From CAYZPB01 sp964551195 (GTDB lineage: Bacteria > Bacillota > Bacilli > Tepidibacillales > Tepidibacillaceae): a DNA stretch of 64,000 bases. Position 1 is the first letter of the stretch. Each line of letters starts with the position of its first letter. Both the position numbers and the translations under genes were made by a program. The notes beneath the pieces are model-generated. The model was given only the letters and a program-made list of their open reading frames with translations, was not told the origin of the DNA and made no database searches. Location: assembly GCA_964551195.1 (NCBI GenBank), contig CAZKBI010000001.1:1-64000 (forward strand), read 5' to 3'. Positions 23,581-33,499 of this stretch are shown in pieces.

Positions 23581-23959
23581 TTACAACAGTACGATGGCCC
23601 TGCGAAATCAGAGTAGCGGTTACCAAGTTACTAAAGCAAAGGGCTGGAAAAAGCAAAAAGCTAATACCAATGCGCGTGCGATCTCTAATACATCGCGAGA
23701 AAAACTCTTATATTTTGTGGTGGTAATAATTTTTGTTGCACTTTCTGTAACGATTATCACTGGTTTTGCAGTAATAGCAGAGAGTAATTATCAACTACAA
23801 CAACTAAGTCAAAGTATTGAAGTGCTAGCACAAGAAAACACATATTTAGATATGGAGATTACCAAATTACGTTCGCCTGAGCGGATTATGGGAATTGCCC
23901 AGCAAGAGCTTGGAATGACTTTAGATAACGATAGAATAATTGTACTTTCCAATTATTGA
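23573..23959 (+). CDS. ftsL: Cell division protein FtsL
   Basis: A 128-residue bitopic membrane protein. It has a basic cytoplasmic tail of about 45 residues, one transmembrane helix (LLYFVVVIIFVALSVTIITG), and a periplasmic coiled coil (about 70-115) holding leucine heptads (YQLQQLSQSIEVLAQE). The ending, SPERIMGIAQQELGM, is typical of FtsL. It pairs with FtsB/DivIC and FtsQ/DivIB to activate septal synthesis. The ATG at 23573 overlaps the rsmH stop and has GAGGGTGG upstream. Sequence conservation in this family is low, so the call leans on position and topology. Confidence 0.88.
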   Translation: MINYNSTMALRNQSSGYQVTKAKGWKKQKANTNARAISNTSREKLLYFVVVIIFVALSVTIITGFAVIAESNYQLQQLSQSIEVLAQENTYLDMEITKLRSPERIMGIAQQELGMTLDNDRIIVLSNY

Positions 23960-24008
23960 TTTATAATATATGAATAGAGATAATAGAGATTATTAAGAGG
24001 TGATAATA

Positions 24009-26156
24009 ATGGATAGCGCTAAGCGAATAAGACTACGTTCATTATTAATAGGAATAATAATTTCTATTTTCTTTTTTTTATTGTTGGTTAATACATTTAT
24101 GATACAGACAATTAATGCAACAAAGTATCGCGAGCAGGCTGCTAGCAACTGGAATAATAGCTATGTATTAGAGTCGGAGCGCGGGAGCATTTACGACCGA
24201 AATGGTGAAAGGATGGCACATAATACTTCTGCCTATACAGTGATTGCGATACTTGCTAAAAATAACCCCGCTCGGATAACAGATCCCGTGGCTGTAGCGC
24301 AACAACTTTCTCCAATTCTTGATATGACAGAGGGCTCAATTATTGCCTTATTAACGAGAAATGCCTATCAGGTAGAACTCCGACCAGGCGGTTGGAAAAT
24401 CTCCAAGGAAGTGGCTGACCAGATTAAGGAAATGAAGATACCTGGGATAGTTCTGCGTGAGGAGAACAAACGTTATTATCCATTTGGTAACTATGCTTCA
24501 CATACACTAGGCTTTGTTAATTATGATAATCAAGCTGTAATGGGTTTAGAGAGCTACTATGATGAGTACTTAAGGGGTTCGCCTGGCCAGTTAAATGTGC
24601 AGGAGGACCTAAAAGGTTACCGTTTACCAGGGGGCGAGATTCTTTACGAGCCCGCAGTAGATGGTCTCCATCTAGTAACAACATTTGATAATAAGATTCA
24701 ACAATATATTGAACAAGCCTTAGATAATGCTCAAGAATTGTATAATCCCAAAAACATGATTGCAATTGTGGCAGATCCTAACACTGGTGAGATACTGGGC
24801 CAGGCAACTCGGCCGAATTTTGATTTGAATGAGTATTGGGATATTACCGACTATAATGATATGACAATAAATTACAGTTTTGAACCGGGCTCCACCTTTA
24901 AGATATTTACCCTTGCGGCGGCGATTGAAGAAAGCCTGTTTAGAGCTAATGATACATATAAATCTGGCAAAATTGAGGTGCCAGGTGGGGTGATTCAGGA
25001 CCCAAATAACGGAGTTGGTTGGGGCGATATAACTTATCTTGAGGGTGTACACCGTTCAAGCAACGTCGCTTTTGTCAAAATTGGCTATGAAATGTTAGGA
25101 AAAGAACGCCTATTTTCCTATATTAATGATTTTGGTTTTGGTCATAAAACAGGGATTGACTTAAAGAATGAAGCAACAGGTGTCGTCAAGGGTGAAAACC
25201 AAAGATACCCCCTAGATGTTGCGACAACCACCTTCGGGCAAGGGATAGCAGTAACGCCGATGCAGATGGTTAAGGCTACCTCGATAATAGCGAATGGCGG
25301 ATATTCAGTAACGCCGCATCTTACCAAAGAAATTAAAGATGCTAGCAGTGGAGAAGTAATTAAAAGCTTCAAGTACGACTCACATGAGCGTGTAATATCG
25401 GAAAAGACTGCAAGAGAGGTAAGTTCAATTCTGGAAGGGTCTGTTAATTTCGGTAATAAGGCTGGGTATATCGAGGGTTATAACGTGGCAGGTAAGACAG
25501 GAACAGCGCAGAAGGTTGGTAGAGACGGGAAATATTTATCTGGTGCTTATATCGCCTCATTTATCGGCTATGCGCCATCCTATGCGCCTGAATTATTAGT
25601 TTATGTCATTGTTGATGAACCACAAGTTGGGACAGCTTATTATGGCAGTACGATTGCAGCACCCATTTTCACCGAGATAATGCAGAAAAGTTTACGTTAT
25701 CTGAAGGTTCCTGTAAATAAGGGAAACAGTAATTCGGTCACCAAGAATGAAAATGATTTTGTGATGAAGGATTATAGCGAACAATCTGTTACTCGCGTTT
25801 CAAGAGAGATTAGGGAGGCTGGTCTGAAACCAATCGTTATTGGCAATGGTGATAAAATTATTAAACAATATCCATTAGTCGATTCAAAAGCTGCTAAGGG
25901 GTCTAATGTATATTTGATTACAGTAGCTGATTATCAGTATGTTGTTTCAGATTTAACTGGCATGTCACTGCGTGAAGCATTAGAATATTGTATGGTCCTT
26001 AATATTGATTGCGCTTTTTTAGGATCGGGTTATGTTGTGAGCCAGAGCATACCTCACGGAAGTGTCTATGACGGTGGAAAAATGGTACTGTTTTTAGAAG
26101 ACATAGAGAGGAAACCCGCCGCAGAGGATAGTCTAAATGAAAGTGATGAGGATTAA
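24009..26156 (+). CDS. Class B penicillin-binding protein with two PASTA domains (PBP2B/SpoVD-like)
   Basis: A 715-residue septal transpeptidase. An N-terminal membrane helix (about residues 10-32) precedes the dimerisation region (RGSIYDRNGERMAHNTSAYT). The transpeptidase domain has SxxK as GSTFK, SxN as SSN in VHRSSNVAFV and KTGT in AGKTGTAQKVG. Two PASTA modules end the protein (from about residues 575 and 640). Domain content matches Bacillus SpoVD and PBP2B, which differ mainly in number and use. Only one such gene is here, directly after ftsL, so it is probably the division enzyme. AGAGGTG supports the ATG at 24009. Confidence 0.93.
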   Translation: MDSAKRIRLRSLLIGIIISIFFFLLLVNTFMIQTINATKYREQAASNWNNSYVLESERGSIYDRNGERMAHNTSAYTVIAILAKNNPARITDPVAVAQQLSPILDMTEGSIIALLTRNAYQVELRPGGWKISKEVADQIKEMKIPGIVLREENKRYYPFGNYASHTLGFVNYDNQAVMGLESYYDEYLRGSPGQLNVQEDLKGYRLPGGEILYEPAVDGLHLVTTFDNKIQQYIEQALDNAQELYNPKNMIAIVADPNTGEILGQATRPNFDLNEYWDITDYNDMTINYSFEPGSTFKIFTLAAAIEESLFRANDTYKSGKIEVPGGVIQDPNNGVGWGDITYLEGVHRSSNVAFVKIGYEMLGKERLFSYINDFGFGHKTGIDLKNEATGVVKGENQRYPLDVATTTFGQGIAVTPMQMVKATSIIANGGYSVTPHLTKEIKDASSGEVIKSFKYDSHERVISEKTAREVSSILEGSVNFGNKAGYIEGYNVAGKTGTAQKVGRDGKYLSGAYIASFIGYAPSYAPELLVYVIVDEPQVGTAYYGSTIAAPIFTEIMQKSLRYLKVPVNKGNSNSVTKNENDFVMKDYSEQSVTRVSREIREAGLKPIVIGNGDKIIKQYPLVDSKAAKGSNVYLITVADYQYVVSDLTGMSLREALEYCMVLNIDCAFLGSGYVVSQSIPHGSVYDGGKMVLFLEDIERKPAAEDSLNESDED

Positions 26157-26195
26157 GGATATAATAATAACTTATAATTACTGGGGTGAAGAAGC

Positions 26196-27674
26196 ATGAG
26201 GTTAACCGAGTTACTCGAAGCTCTTAATATTTATAAAGTCAAGGGAAAGATAGATGTTGAAATAAACAATATTTGTGTTGATTCGCGCGAAGCAAAACTG
26301 GGAGATCTGTTTGTCTGCTTACCAGGCTTTGTCGTTGATGGACATGACTATGCGCTTAATGCTGTCGGGCGAGGTGCAGGTGCGCTTCTCTGCGAAAGAG
26401 AACTACCAATCGAAATTCCGCAGATCATTGTTCCTAGTGCTCGGAGAGCATTAGCAATCATTGCAGCTAAATTTTATAACTATCCTTCAGAGAAACTTCG
26501 TTTAATCGGGATTACGGGAACAAATGGTAAAACAACGACTAGCTACCTTATCGACCAAATATTAAAGGACCGTGATAAAGTGACCGGTTTAATTGGTACC
26601 ATCCAGATGATTATAGCTAGGGAGTCGGAGCAACTGAAGAATACGACACCCGATATTCTTCAAATGAATGAAAGTTTAGTTCGGATGGTTGCTGCCGGAG
26701 TTGAGTATGTGACGATGGAGGTTTCATCGCATGCACTAGAACTTGGCAGAGTTCGGGGGATAGATTATGATGTGGCTGTCTTTACCAATTTTACCCAAGA
26801 CCATTTAGATTTTCACGGTACGATGGATAAATATTTGGAGGCGAAAACCTTACTTTTTGCACAGCTTGGAAATAGCTATTTAAGAGACCATAAATTTGCA
26901 GTTATTAATGCTGATGATCCAATTAGCGAACATTTGCTAAAGAGTACTTCGGCCGAAACAATAACTTATGGCATTGATCAGGCTGCTGATGTACGTGCGA
27001 CAAAACTTAAGGTAACAGCTAGTGGAACATCATTCCAACTAGATAGTTATGCCGGTTCGCAGAAAGTTAACTTAAAAATGATTGGTAAATTCAGTGTCTA
27101 TAATACACTTGCAGCTATCTCAGTCGGGTTAATTGAGCAGATTCCCCTAGCATCTATAATTAGTAGCATCGAGCAGATCGTTAACGTTCGTGGTCGCTTC
27201 GAACTTGTTGAAGGAGATCACGACTTCAGTGTAATAGTTGATTATGCACATACTCCGGACGGACTAAAGAATGTCCTGGGTACAGCAAGGGAGATTACAA
27301 AGGGCACACTCTACTGTGTGTTTGGCGCTGGCGGTGACCGAGATAAGTCGAAACGGCCACTGATGGGCAAAACGGTGATTGCAGAAAGCGATATTGCTGT
27401 GGTTACCTCAGATAATCCACGAACAGAAGACCCAGAACAGATCATCTCGGAAATTGTTGCTGGTATCAAAGAGGTTACTAACGATAAGGACAGGTATATA
27501 GCGATTATAGATCGTAAAGCTGCAATTGAATATGCAATTAATAAAGCAAATAGCGGAGATCTAATTCTGATTGCTGGCAAAGGTCATGAGGATTACCAAA
27601 TACTTGCGGACCAAGTTATAGATTTTGACGATCGTGAGGTTGCGCTCGCAGCTTTAAGGAGAAGATTTAAATGA
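26196..27674 (+). CDS. murE: UDP-MurNAc-tripeptide ligase MurE (meso-DAP type)
   Basis: A 492-residue cytoplasmic Mur ligase that adds the third amino acid to UDP-MurNAc-L-Ala-D-Glu. The ATP loop is GITGTNGKTTT (about residues 105-115). VTMEVSSHAL and FTNFTQDHLDFHG form the central domain. The specificity motif is DNPRTEDP (near residue 408): DNPR marks meso-diaminopimelate ligases, whereas lysine enzymes differ there. This agrees with the dapF-dapL pair further on. Its stop codon overlaps the murF start (ATGA). Confidence 0.96.
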   Translation: MRLTELLEALNIYKVKGKIDVEINNICVDSREAKLGDLFVCLPGFVVDGHDYALNAVGRGAGALLCERELPIEIPQIIVPSARRALAIIAAKFYNYPSEKLRLIGITGTNGKTTTSYLIDQILKDRDKVTGLIGTIQMIIARESEQLKNTTPDILQMNESLVRMVAAGVEYVTMEVSSHALELGRVRGIDYDVAVFTNFTQDHLDFHGTMDKYLEAKTLLFAQLGNSYLRDHKFAVINADDPISEHLLKSTSAETITYGIDQAADVRATKLKVTASGTSFQLDSYAGSQKVNLKMIGKFSVYNTLAAISVGLIEQIPLASIISSIEQIVNVRGRFELVEGDHDFSVIVDYAHTPDGLKNVLGTAREITKGTLYCVFGAGGDRDKSKRPLMGKTVIAESDIAVVTSDNPRTEDPEQIISEIVAGIKEVTNDKDRYIAIIDRKAAIEYAINKANSGDLILIAGKGHEDYQILADQVIDFDDREVALAALRRRFK

Positions 27675-29044
27675 GATTATCACTTAATGAGATAGCAAGA
27701 GTAGTTGATGGACAACTGCTTAAGGCAGAGGAAAACTTCATTATCACTGGTGTTAGCACAGATTCACGCAGCATTTGCGAGGGAGATTTGTTCATACCAT
27801 TAGAAGGGGAAAACTACGATGGGCATGATTTTATTTCGGATGTGACATCAGCAGGTGCCACTGCTTCTTTCTGGAGTAATGAACTAGCTCTACCCGATGA
27901 AACAATCCCGCTAATCATTGTCTGTGACCCACTTGCGGCAATGCAGAAACTTGCGAAATATTATCGAAAAGAGATTAACCCAATTGTGATCGGTATAACT
28001 GGTAGCAATGGTAAAACAACAACCAAGGATATTCTGACATCAATTCTTGCTGAACAATATAAAGTACATAAAACAAAAGGCAATTTGAATAATCATATCG
28101 GTCTTCCCCTAACGATACTATCGATGCCTGCTGAGACAGAGGTACTAGTTGTTGAGATGGGTATGAATCAAGTTGGTGAGATTGCAGAGTTGACAAAGAT
28201 TGCTCTGCCTGATCATGTGATTGTAACCAATGTTGGTGAGTCACACATTGAGTTTCTGCAGACTGAGGAACGAATAGCGGAAGCCAAACTGGAGATTCTT
28301 CAAGGCCTTGCTAAGGATGGATATGCGATTTTACCAGGAGATCAGGAACTAGTACGAAAGGAAATCGCAAAACATAATATAAAAAACATTATCTGGGTAG
28401 GTAGCTCGAAAATTAATGATAATTATTTGGCGGAAGTAGATGAAAAAGAACATGAACAACTAACTTTTACTGATAGCAATGGAGACAAATTTCAGCTACC
28501 CATGCTCGGCGCGCATAACGCAATTAACGCACTGATGGCGATTGAACTGACAAAACTTTTGAATATTAATGTGGACAAGATAAAAGCAGGCCTAGCAAAA
28601 GTTCAGCTAAGTGGGATGCGACTGGAACTTGTTAGACTAGATGCGGATTCGATAATTTTAAATGATGCATATAATGCTAGTCCAACTTCAATGCGCTGCA
28701 GTCTTGAATTGCTCGCTTCCTTGGTTGGCTATAAATATAAAATCGCAGTGCTCGGAGATATGTTAGAATTGGGCATAGCTGCGGAAAAGTATCACTACGA
28801 GATTGGGCGTTTAGTTGCAGAGCTAAAAATCGACTACCTTATCGTGATAGGTGATTTTGCAGAAGAGGTAATTGTTGGTGCCTTGCAAAATCGTATGGGT
28901 ATGCGTAATGTGCAGAAGGCTGATTCAGTTGAAGAGATTGTTGATATACTACAGAGGAAGAAAATCGGGAAACGAGCGATACTGATTAAAGGTTCACGCG
29001 GTAATAGATTGGAAAGGGTTGTAGAGTTGCTATTACAAAAATAA
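27671..29044 (+). CDS. murF: UDP-MurNAc-tripeptide:D-Ala-D-Ala ligase MurF
   Basis: A 457-residue Mur ligase that adds D-Ala-D-Ala to complete the pentapeptide. The ATP loop is GITGSNGKTTTKD (about residues 107-119). NLNNHIGLPLT and VVEMGMNQVGEI are MurF-specific, and DAYNASPTSM near 335 belongs to the C-terminal domain. The start overlaps the murE stop by four bases. Confidence 0.96.
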   Translation: MRLSLNEIARVVDGQLLKAEENFIITGVSTDSRSICEGDLFIPLEGENYDGHDFISDVTSAGATASFWSNELALPDETIPLIIVCDPLAAMQKLAKYYRKEINPIVIGITGSNGKTTTKDILTSILAEQYKVHKTKGNLNNHIGLPLTILSMPAETEVLVVEMGMNQVGEIAELTKIALPDHVIVTNVGESHIEFLQTEERIAEAKLEILQGLAKDGYAILPGDQELVRKEIAKHNIKNIIWVGSSKINDNYLAEVDEKEHEQLTFTDSNGDKFQLPMLGAHNAINALMAIELTKLLNINVDKIKAGLAKVQLSGMRLELVRLDADSIILNDAYNASPTSMRCSLELLASLVGYKYKIAVLGDMLELGIAAEKYHYEIGRLVAELKIDYLIVIGDFAEEVIVGALQNRMGMRNVQKADSVEEIVDILQRKKIGKRAILIKGSRGNRLERVVELLLQK

Positions 29045-29065
29045 AAGTCAGGGAGATAAGACAAG

Positions 29066-30028
29066 ATGGATTTAAAAGTAATTTTAATAATGATACTTAC
29101 CGCAACAGCAATTTCTTTTGTTGTGGGACTAATCATTATTCCTCTATTTCGCAAATATAACATTGGTCAATTAATCCGTGATGATGGACCACAGGAGCAT
29201 CTCAAGAAAGAGGGAACCCTAACTCTGGGTGGATTAATGATACTGGCTTCGCTTTTAGCTACAGTTGTAGCTTTTGCGCCGCTTTCTTTTAATATTAAAC
29301 TACTACTAATTGCAACATTTAGTTTTGCTTTATTAGGATTTCTAGACGATGCTCTTATTATTGCGAGAAAAGACAACAAGGGGATAAGCGCTAAGCAGAA
29401 GTTTGGTGGACAAATCGTAATAGCAATTATACTATGTATATTTTTATATTTTCAAGGTTTCGACCAGAGTATCTACTTGCCGGGAACTTCATTAAGCCTT
29501 GAATTAGGCTGGTTCTATTGGCCCTTTATTATTTTCTGGGTAGTTGGGTTTGTTAATGCCGTAAATTTAACTGATGGTCTTGATGGGCTGCTGGCGGGTA
29601 GCGCAATAATTTCCTTTCTCGCTTATCTTGTAATCAGTCTCTTTACCACACAATTTGATATTACCATATTTACAGCTGCGATGATTGGTGCTTTGATTGG
29701 TTTTCTAATCTTTAATCGGCACCCAGCTAAAATATTTATGGGTGATACAGGATCCTTAGCAATCGGTGGTGCACTAGTAATGGTTGCAATCTTAACCAAA
29801 ACAGAGTTGCTCCTAATCATTATCGGTGGCCTATATGTAATCGAAACGTTATCAGTTATTCTGCAGGTGTTCTTCTTTAAAACAAGAGGGAGAAGAATTT
29901 TTAAGATGAGCCCAATTCACCACCACTTTGAATTATCAGGTTGGTCAGAGTGGAAGGTAGTTTTAGTATTTTGGAGCCTGAGCCTTATTTTTGCATTAAT
30001 CGGTCTAGGTATTGGAGTGTTATTATGA
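29066..30028 (+). CDS. mraY: Phospho-MurNAc-pentapeptide transferase MraY
   Basis: A 320-residue integral membrane enzyme that makes lipid I on the inner face of the membrane. About ten hydrophobic helices are visible. Conserved loops are PQEHLKKEGTLTLGGL, NLTDGLDGLLAG with the catalytic aspartates, HPAKIFMGDTGSLAIGG and the histidine-rich MSPIHHHFELSGW. The stop codon overlaps the murD start. Confidence 0.96.
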   Translation: MDLKVILIMILTATAISFVVGLIIIPLFRKYNIGQLIRDDGPQEHLKKEGTLTLGGLMILASLLATVVAFAPLSFNIKLLLIATFSFALLGFLDDALIIARKDNKGISAKQKFGGQIVIAIILCIFLYFQGFDQSIYLPGTSLSLELGWFYWPFIIFWVVGFVNAVNLTDGLDGLLAGSAIISFLAYLVISLFTTQFDITIFTAAMIGALIGFLIFNRHPAKIFMGDTGSLAIGGALVMVAILTKTELLLIIIGGLYVIETLSVILQVFFFKTRGRRIFKMSPIHHHFELSGWSEWKVVLVFWSLSLIFALIGLGIGVLL

Positions 30029-31404
30029 TGTGGGACGAGTTTGTTGCTAAATATTCCGGAAAAAAAATAATGGTGCTAGGTCTTGCCAAAAGTGGCACGG
30101 CAATTGCCAAAATCCTCGCAGATGCAGGTGCCAAACTGATAGTTTACGATGCATTGGAGTCAACGATTGAGCAGCAGGAGCTAGAAAGGCTTGATATAAC
30201 TGTACACACTGGAGAAGTGCCTCTTCAACTCTTAGATTCGAGTTATTTTTGCTTAGTTAAAAATCCAGGAGTACCCTACGATAATCCCTTAGTCGAGCGA
30301 GCTTTAGAACTAGGAGTTCCTGTTATTACTGAGATAGAATTGGCCGGTGAATTGTCGGCAGCACCGATTATTGGCATTACCGGTACGAACGGGAAGACAA
30401 CCACAACAACATTGATAGGTGAAATTCTGAATTATTCGAAAAAAAATGCGGTGGTTGCTGGCAATATTGGGACTGTCCTAGCCGGTGAGGCACGCAAGAT
30501 TTCAGCTGATAAGATCCTTGTTGCTGAACTTAGCTCTTTTCAATTGAAAGGTACAACTAGCTTTCACCCGCACATTGCCATTCTCTTAAATATTTATCCG
30601 GCACATCTAGATTATCATCAGGGTATTGAGGATTACATAGTATCTAAAAGTAAATTATTTGCTAATCAGACAGAGGATGATTATGCAATTTTTAACATTA
30701 ATTGTCAGCTTTGTATTGATCTTAGCAAAAATATTAAAGCACAAAAATATTATTTCTCGACCATAGGTCGCAACTCAATAACTCAAGGAGCCTATATCGA
30801 GCACGGATCGGCATACTATATTGATTTGGATACTCCGGTCAAGCTTATCGATTTAAATGAGACTAGAATGCGTGGTGCACATTTAGAAAACCTTTTGGCA
30901 GCAATAATTGCAACACGCTTAGCAGGTGCTGATTTCGAAGCAATTCGAGCTGTTTTACGTAGTTTCAAAGGTGTTGAGCACCGTATTGAATATGTGTTAA
31001 GTACGGAAGAAAATATATCCTTCTACAATGATTCTAAATCTACCAATGTACAAGCAACGATCACCGCCTTAGATTCCTTTACGGAACCAGTAATTCTAAT
31101 TGCCGGTGGTTTAGATCGCGGGATTAGTTTAAGCGACTTAACTGAATATTTCCGTAATTCCGTCAAAGTACTTGTGCTTTATGGTGAAACTGCAGAAGAG
31201 CTTGCCCAGATTGGACGAGCTGCGGGAATTCAGGATATTCATCTTGTTGACTCGCTGGAAGCTGCGGTAGATGCAACGGTTAAGTTAGCCCAAGCAGGAG
31301 ATAATGTTTTGCTATCTCCAGCAGCAGCGAGTTGGGATATGTTTAGTTCTTTTGAAGAACGAGGTAATCTATTCAAGGAGCTAGTTAGAAAGCACTATAA
31401 TTAA
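30025..31404 (+). CDS. murD: UDP-MurNAc-L-alanine:D-glutamate ligase MurD
   Basis: A 459-residue Mur ligase that adds D-glutamate. The N-terminal Rossmann part begins KIMVLGLAKSGTA, the ATP loop is GITGTNGKTTTTT, and AELSSFQLKG and NIYPAHLDYH follow. FYNDSKSTNVQAT is the late MurD signature. The ATG at 30025 overlaps the mraY stop. The open frame runs back to 29941 but that part lies inside mraY. Murs D to G are separated by only 21 bases, with no ftsW/spoVE gene between them. Confidence 0.95.
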   Translation: MMWDEFVAKYSGKKIMVLGLAKSGTAIAKILADAGAKLIVYDALESTIEQQELERLDITVHTGEVPLQLLDSSYFCLVKNPGVPYDNPLVERALELGVPVITEIELAGELSAAPIIGITGTNGKTTTTTLIGEILNYSKKNAVVAGNIGTVLAGEARKISADKILVAELSSFQLKGTTSFHPHIAILLNIYPAHLDYHQGIEDYIVSKSKLFANQTEDDYAIFNINCQLCIDLSKNIKAQKYYFSTIGRNSITQGAYIEHGSAYYIDLDTPVKLIDLNETRMRGAHLENLLAAIIATRLAGADFEAIRAVLRSFKGVEHRIEYVLSTEENISFYNDSKSTNVQATITALDSFTEPVILIAGGLDRGISLSDLTEYFRNSVKVLVLYGETAEELAQIGRAAGIQDIHLVDSLEAAVDATVKLAQAGDNVLLSPAAASWDMFSSFEERGNLFKELVRKHYN

Positions 31405-31425
31405 GTTAACTCAGGAGATGATTAG

Positions 31426-32523
31426 ATGCGTGTGATAATTTCAGGCGGTGGAACAGGTGGACACATCTATCCAGCTCTTGCAATAATAGCTGAAATTAAA
31501 CGGCAAGATCCCAATTCAGAATTTCTCTATATTGGGACGGCTCTGGGCTTAGAAAGTGATTTAGTTAAACGTGAAGGGATTCCTTTTAAAGAGATCGAAA
31601 TCCAAGGTTTTAAACGTAAATTAACTATTTATAACTATCGAACAATCAAAAAGTTCATTAAGGCTACCGCTCGTTCGAAAGAATATATTAAGAATTTCAA
31701 ACCTGATCTGGTGATTGGGACAGGTGGTTATGTCTGTGCACCTGTTCTCTATGCAGCAGCTAAACTTAAACTGCCAACTTTTTTACATGAACAGAATATT
31801 GTTCCTGGCATAACTAACAACTTCTTGTCGAGATATGTTGATACAATCGGTATTAGCTTAGAAGGAGCTCGCGAGCATTTTAAAAAAGGCAGAAAGGTTG
31901 TTCTAACTGGAAATCCCATATCATCAGAAGTTATTCTTGCGGATGCTGCGAGTGGATATGAATTTTTGAAAATTAATCAAGATAAGAAGGTCATTCTGAT
32001 TTTTGGGGGCAGCAGAGGTGCGATGCCGATTAATCAGGCAATTATCGACTTAATCCCTCAGATTGAAAAACGCGTATCTGAGCTTTATGTCCTTGTTACT
32101 GGAGCAGTAAATCATGAGGATGTATTAACCCGATTAAAGGAGAGTCATACTAAATTACCAAGCAATCTGGCGGTATATCCTTATTTATATAATATGTCAG
32201 ATGTTCTAAAAGCCACCACTATCCTAATTAGTCGTGCTGGTGCATCAACTTTGGCGGAAATTACGGCTTTAGGTTTGCCTACGATTTTAATCCCATCCCC
32301 CTATGTGACGAATAATCACCAGGAGAAAAATGCACAGTGGTTAGAAAAAGAATCCGCTGCACTGATTGTGAGGGAAAAGGATTTGACAGCTGAATTACTA
32401 GAGAAATCGATCGATTATCTGTTAGTAAACCATGATAGCTATAGTAATCATGCTAGGGAACTGGGAATCCCTGATGCTGCTTGTCGAATTTATCGTGAGT
32501 TAGAAAGTCTGCTTAAGAAATAG
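31426..32523 (+). CDS. murG: Lipid II synthase MurG (GlcNAc transferase)
   Basis: A 365-residue peripheral membrane GT28 glycosyltransferase that adds GlcNAc to lipid I. Motifs are the N-terminal GGGTGGHIYPALAI, GTGGYVCAP, LHEQNIVPGITN, the UDP-binding IFGGSRGAMPINQAI and the RAGASTLAEITALGLP block. TCAGGAGATGATT supplies the ribosome site. murB follows after eight bases. Confidence 0.96.
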   Translation: MRVIISGGGTGGHIYPALAIIAEIKRQDPNSEFLYIGTALGLESDLVKREGIPFKEIEIQGFKRKLTIYNYRTIKKFIKATARSKEYIKNFKPDLVIGTGGYVCAPVLYAAAKLKLPTFLHEQNIVPGITNNFLSRYVDTIGISLEGAREHFKKGRKVVLTGNPISSEVILADAASGYEFLKINQDKKVILIFGGSRGAMPINQAIIDLIPQIEKRVSELYVLVTGAVNHEDVLTRLKESHTKLPSNLAVYPYLYNMSDVLKATTILISRAGASTLAEITALGLPTILIPSPYVTNNHQEKNAQWLEKESAALIVREKDLTAELLEKSIDYLLVNHDSYSNHARELGIPDAACRIYRELESLLKK

Positions 32524-32531
32524 GTGAGATT

Positions 32532-33446
32532 ATGTGTAAATGGATGGAAGCACTAGAGACTAATAAAATTGAAATTTGTAGAGACGAAACGATGGCGAGG
32601 CACACGTCCTGGCGCGTTGGCGGGCCAGCTGATGCTATGGTGCTGCCAGCTAATCTTGAGGAGCTAGTCACCACTTTAGAAATCCTGAATTTATATCAAG
32701 TTGACTGGAAGGTAATTGGAAAGGGTTCCAACCTATTAGTAAGCGACTCGGGTTATCGCGGTGCGATTATAGCTCTAAACAGAGATTTTGTTGAGATAAG
32801 TATCGAGGACAGTATAATTACAGTCGAGGCCAATTATTCTCTCACAAAACTAGCTCGATTTGCATCACAAAATGGTTTAGCTGGTTTAGAGTTTGCTTGT
32901 GGTATCCCTGGAACAGTTGGTGGAGCGGTAGCGATGAACATTGGTGCGCATGGCGTGGAAATTTCGAGCATTCTAATAGACGCAAAGGTGCTTACGGCGG
33001 CTGGTGAGATAGAAGTATGGAATAATCAGGACTTTCAATTTGCCTATCGCGAGTCGAGGCTAAACAGAGAGAAGGGAATCCTTTTGTCGGCTAGATTTGT
33101 ACTTACACCTGAAGCGGAAGAGCAAATCAAGGCGAGGATGGCAAACTATAATGAAGGCCGGAGGAAATCTCAGCCAATCGGACTAAGCACTGCAGGTAGT
33201 GTTTTTAAGAATCCGGAGAATGCTTTTGTTGGGAAACTAGTGGAGGAACTGGGTCTTAAGGGCAAGACTTGCGGAGGTGCTGAAATTTCTACGAAGCATG
33301 CCAACTTTATTATTAACACTGGTACAGCAACAGCTAAAGACATTTGCTGTTTGATGAGTTATATTAAGGCTGAGGTCTTAAGGGAATATGGTATTAAGTT
33401 AGAGAACGAGGTTGAAATAGTTGGAGAATGCGAATTTTGCAATTAA
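32532..33446 (+). CDS. murB: UDP-N-acetylenolpyruvoylglucosamine reductase MurB
   Basis: A 304-residue FAD enzyme that reduces UDP-GlcNAc-enolpyruvate to UDP-MurNAc. HTSWRVGGPAD near residue 24, KGSNLLVSD, GIPGTVGGAVAMNIGAHG and the catalytic-serine block AGSVFKNPEN are present. It also carries AEISTKHANFIINTG near the C-terminus. The N-terminal CKWMEAL is short. murC, often adjacent in Clostridia, is not found between murG and murB. Confidence 0.95.
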   Translation: MCKWMEALETNKIEICRDETMARHTSWRVGGPADAMVLPANLEELVTTLEILNLYQVDWKVIGKGSNLLVSDSGYRGAIIALNRDFVEISIEDSIITVEANYSLTKLARFASQNGLAGLEFACGIPGTVGGAVAMNIGAHGVEISSILIDAKVLTAAGEIEVWNNQDFQFAYRESRLNREKGILLSARFVLTPEAEEQIKARMANYNEGRRKSQPIGLSTAGSVFKNPENAFVGKLVEELGLKGKTCGGAEISTKHANFIINTGTATAKDICCLMSYIKAEVLREYGIKLENEVEIVGECEFCN

Positions 33447-33464
33447 TTTTATGGATGTTATAAT
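33437..33464 (+). promoter_or_regulatory. Candidate internal promoter for ftsQ
   Basis: TTGCAA (33437-33442) and TATAAT (33459-33464) with a 16-base spacer, at the end of murB. It would allow separate expression of ftsQ-ftsA-ftsZ. Confidence 0.5.
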
Positions 33465-33499
33465 TATGACAATTACATGTTCCGTAGGGATGGATACAG

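Noticed and set aside
24009..26156. PASTA-bearing PBP called SpoVD as a sporulation marker.
   Set aside because: Division PBP2B has the same domain order, and only one class B PBP lies in the cluster, so the division role is the simpler reading.
27311..27580. Antisense open frame inside murE, and many similar ones inside carB, ileS, ftsA and priA.
   Set aside because: No ribosome sites, no recognisable protein features, and they lie wholly within strongly conserved genes on the other strand.
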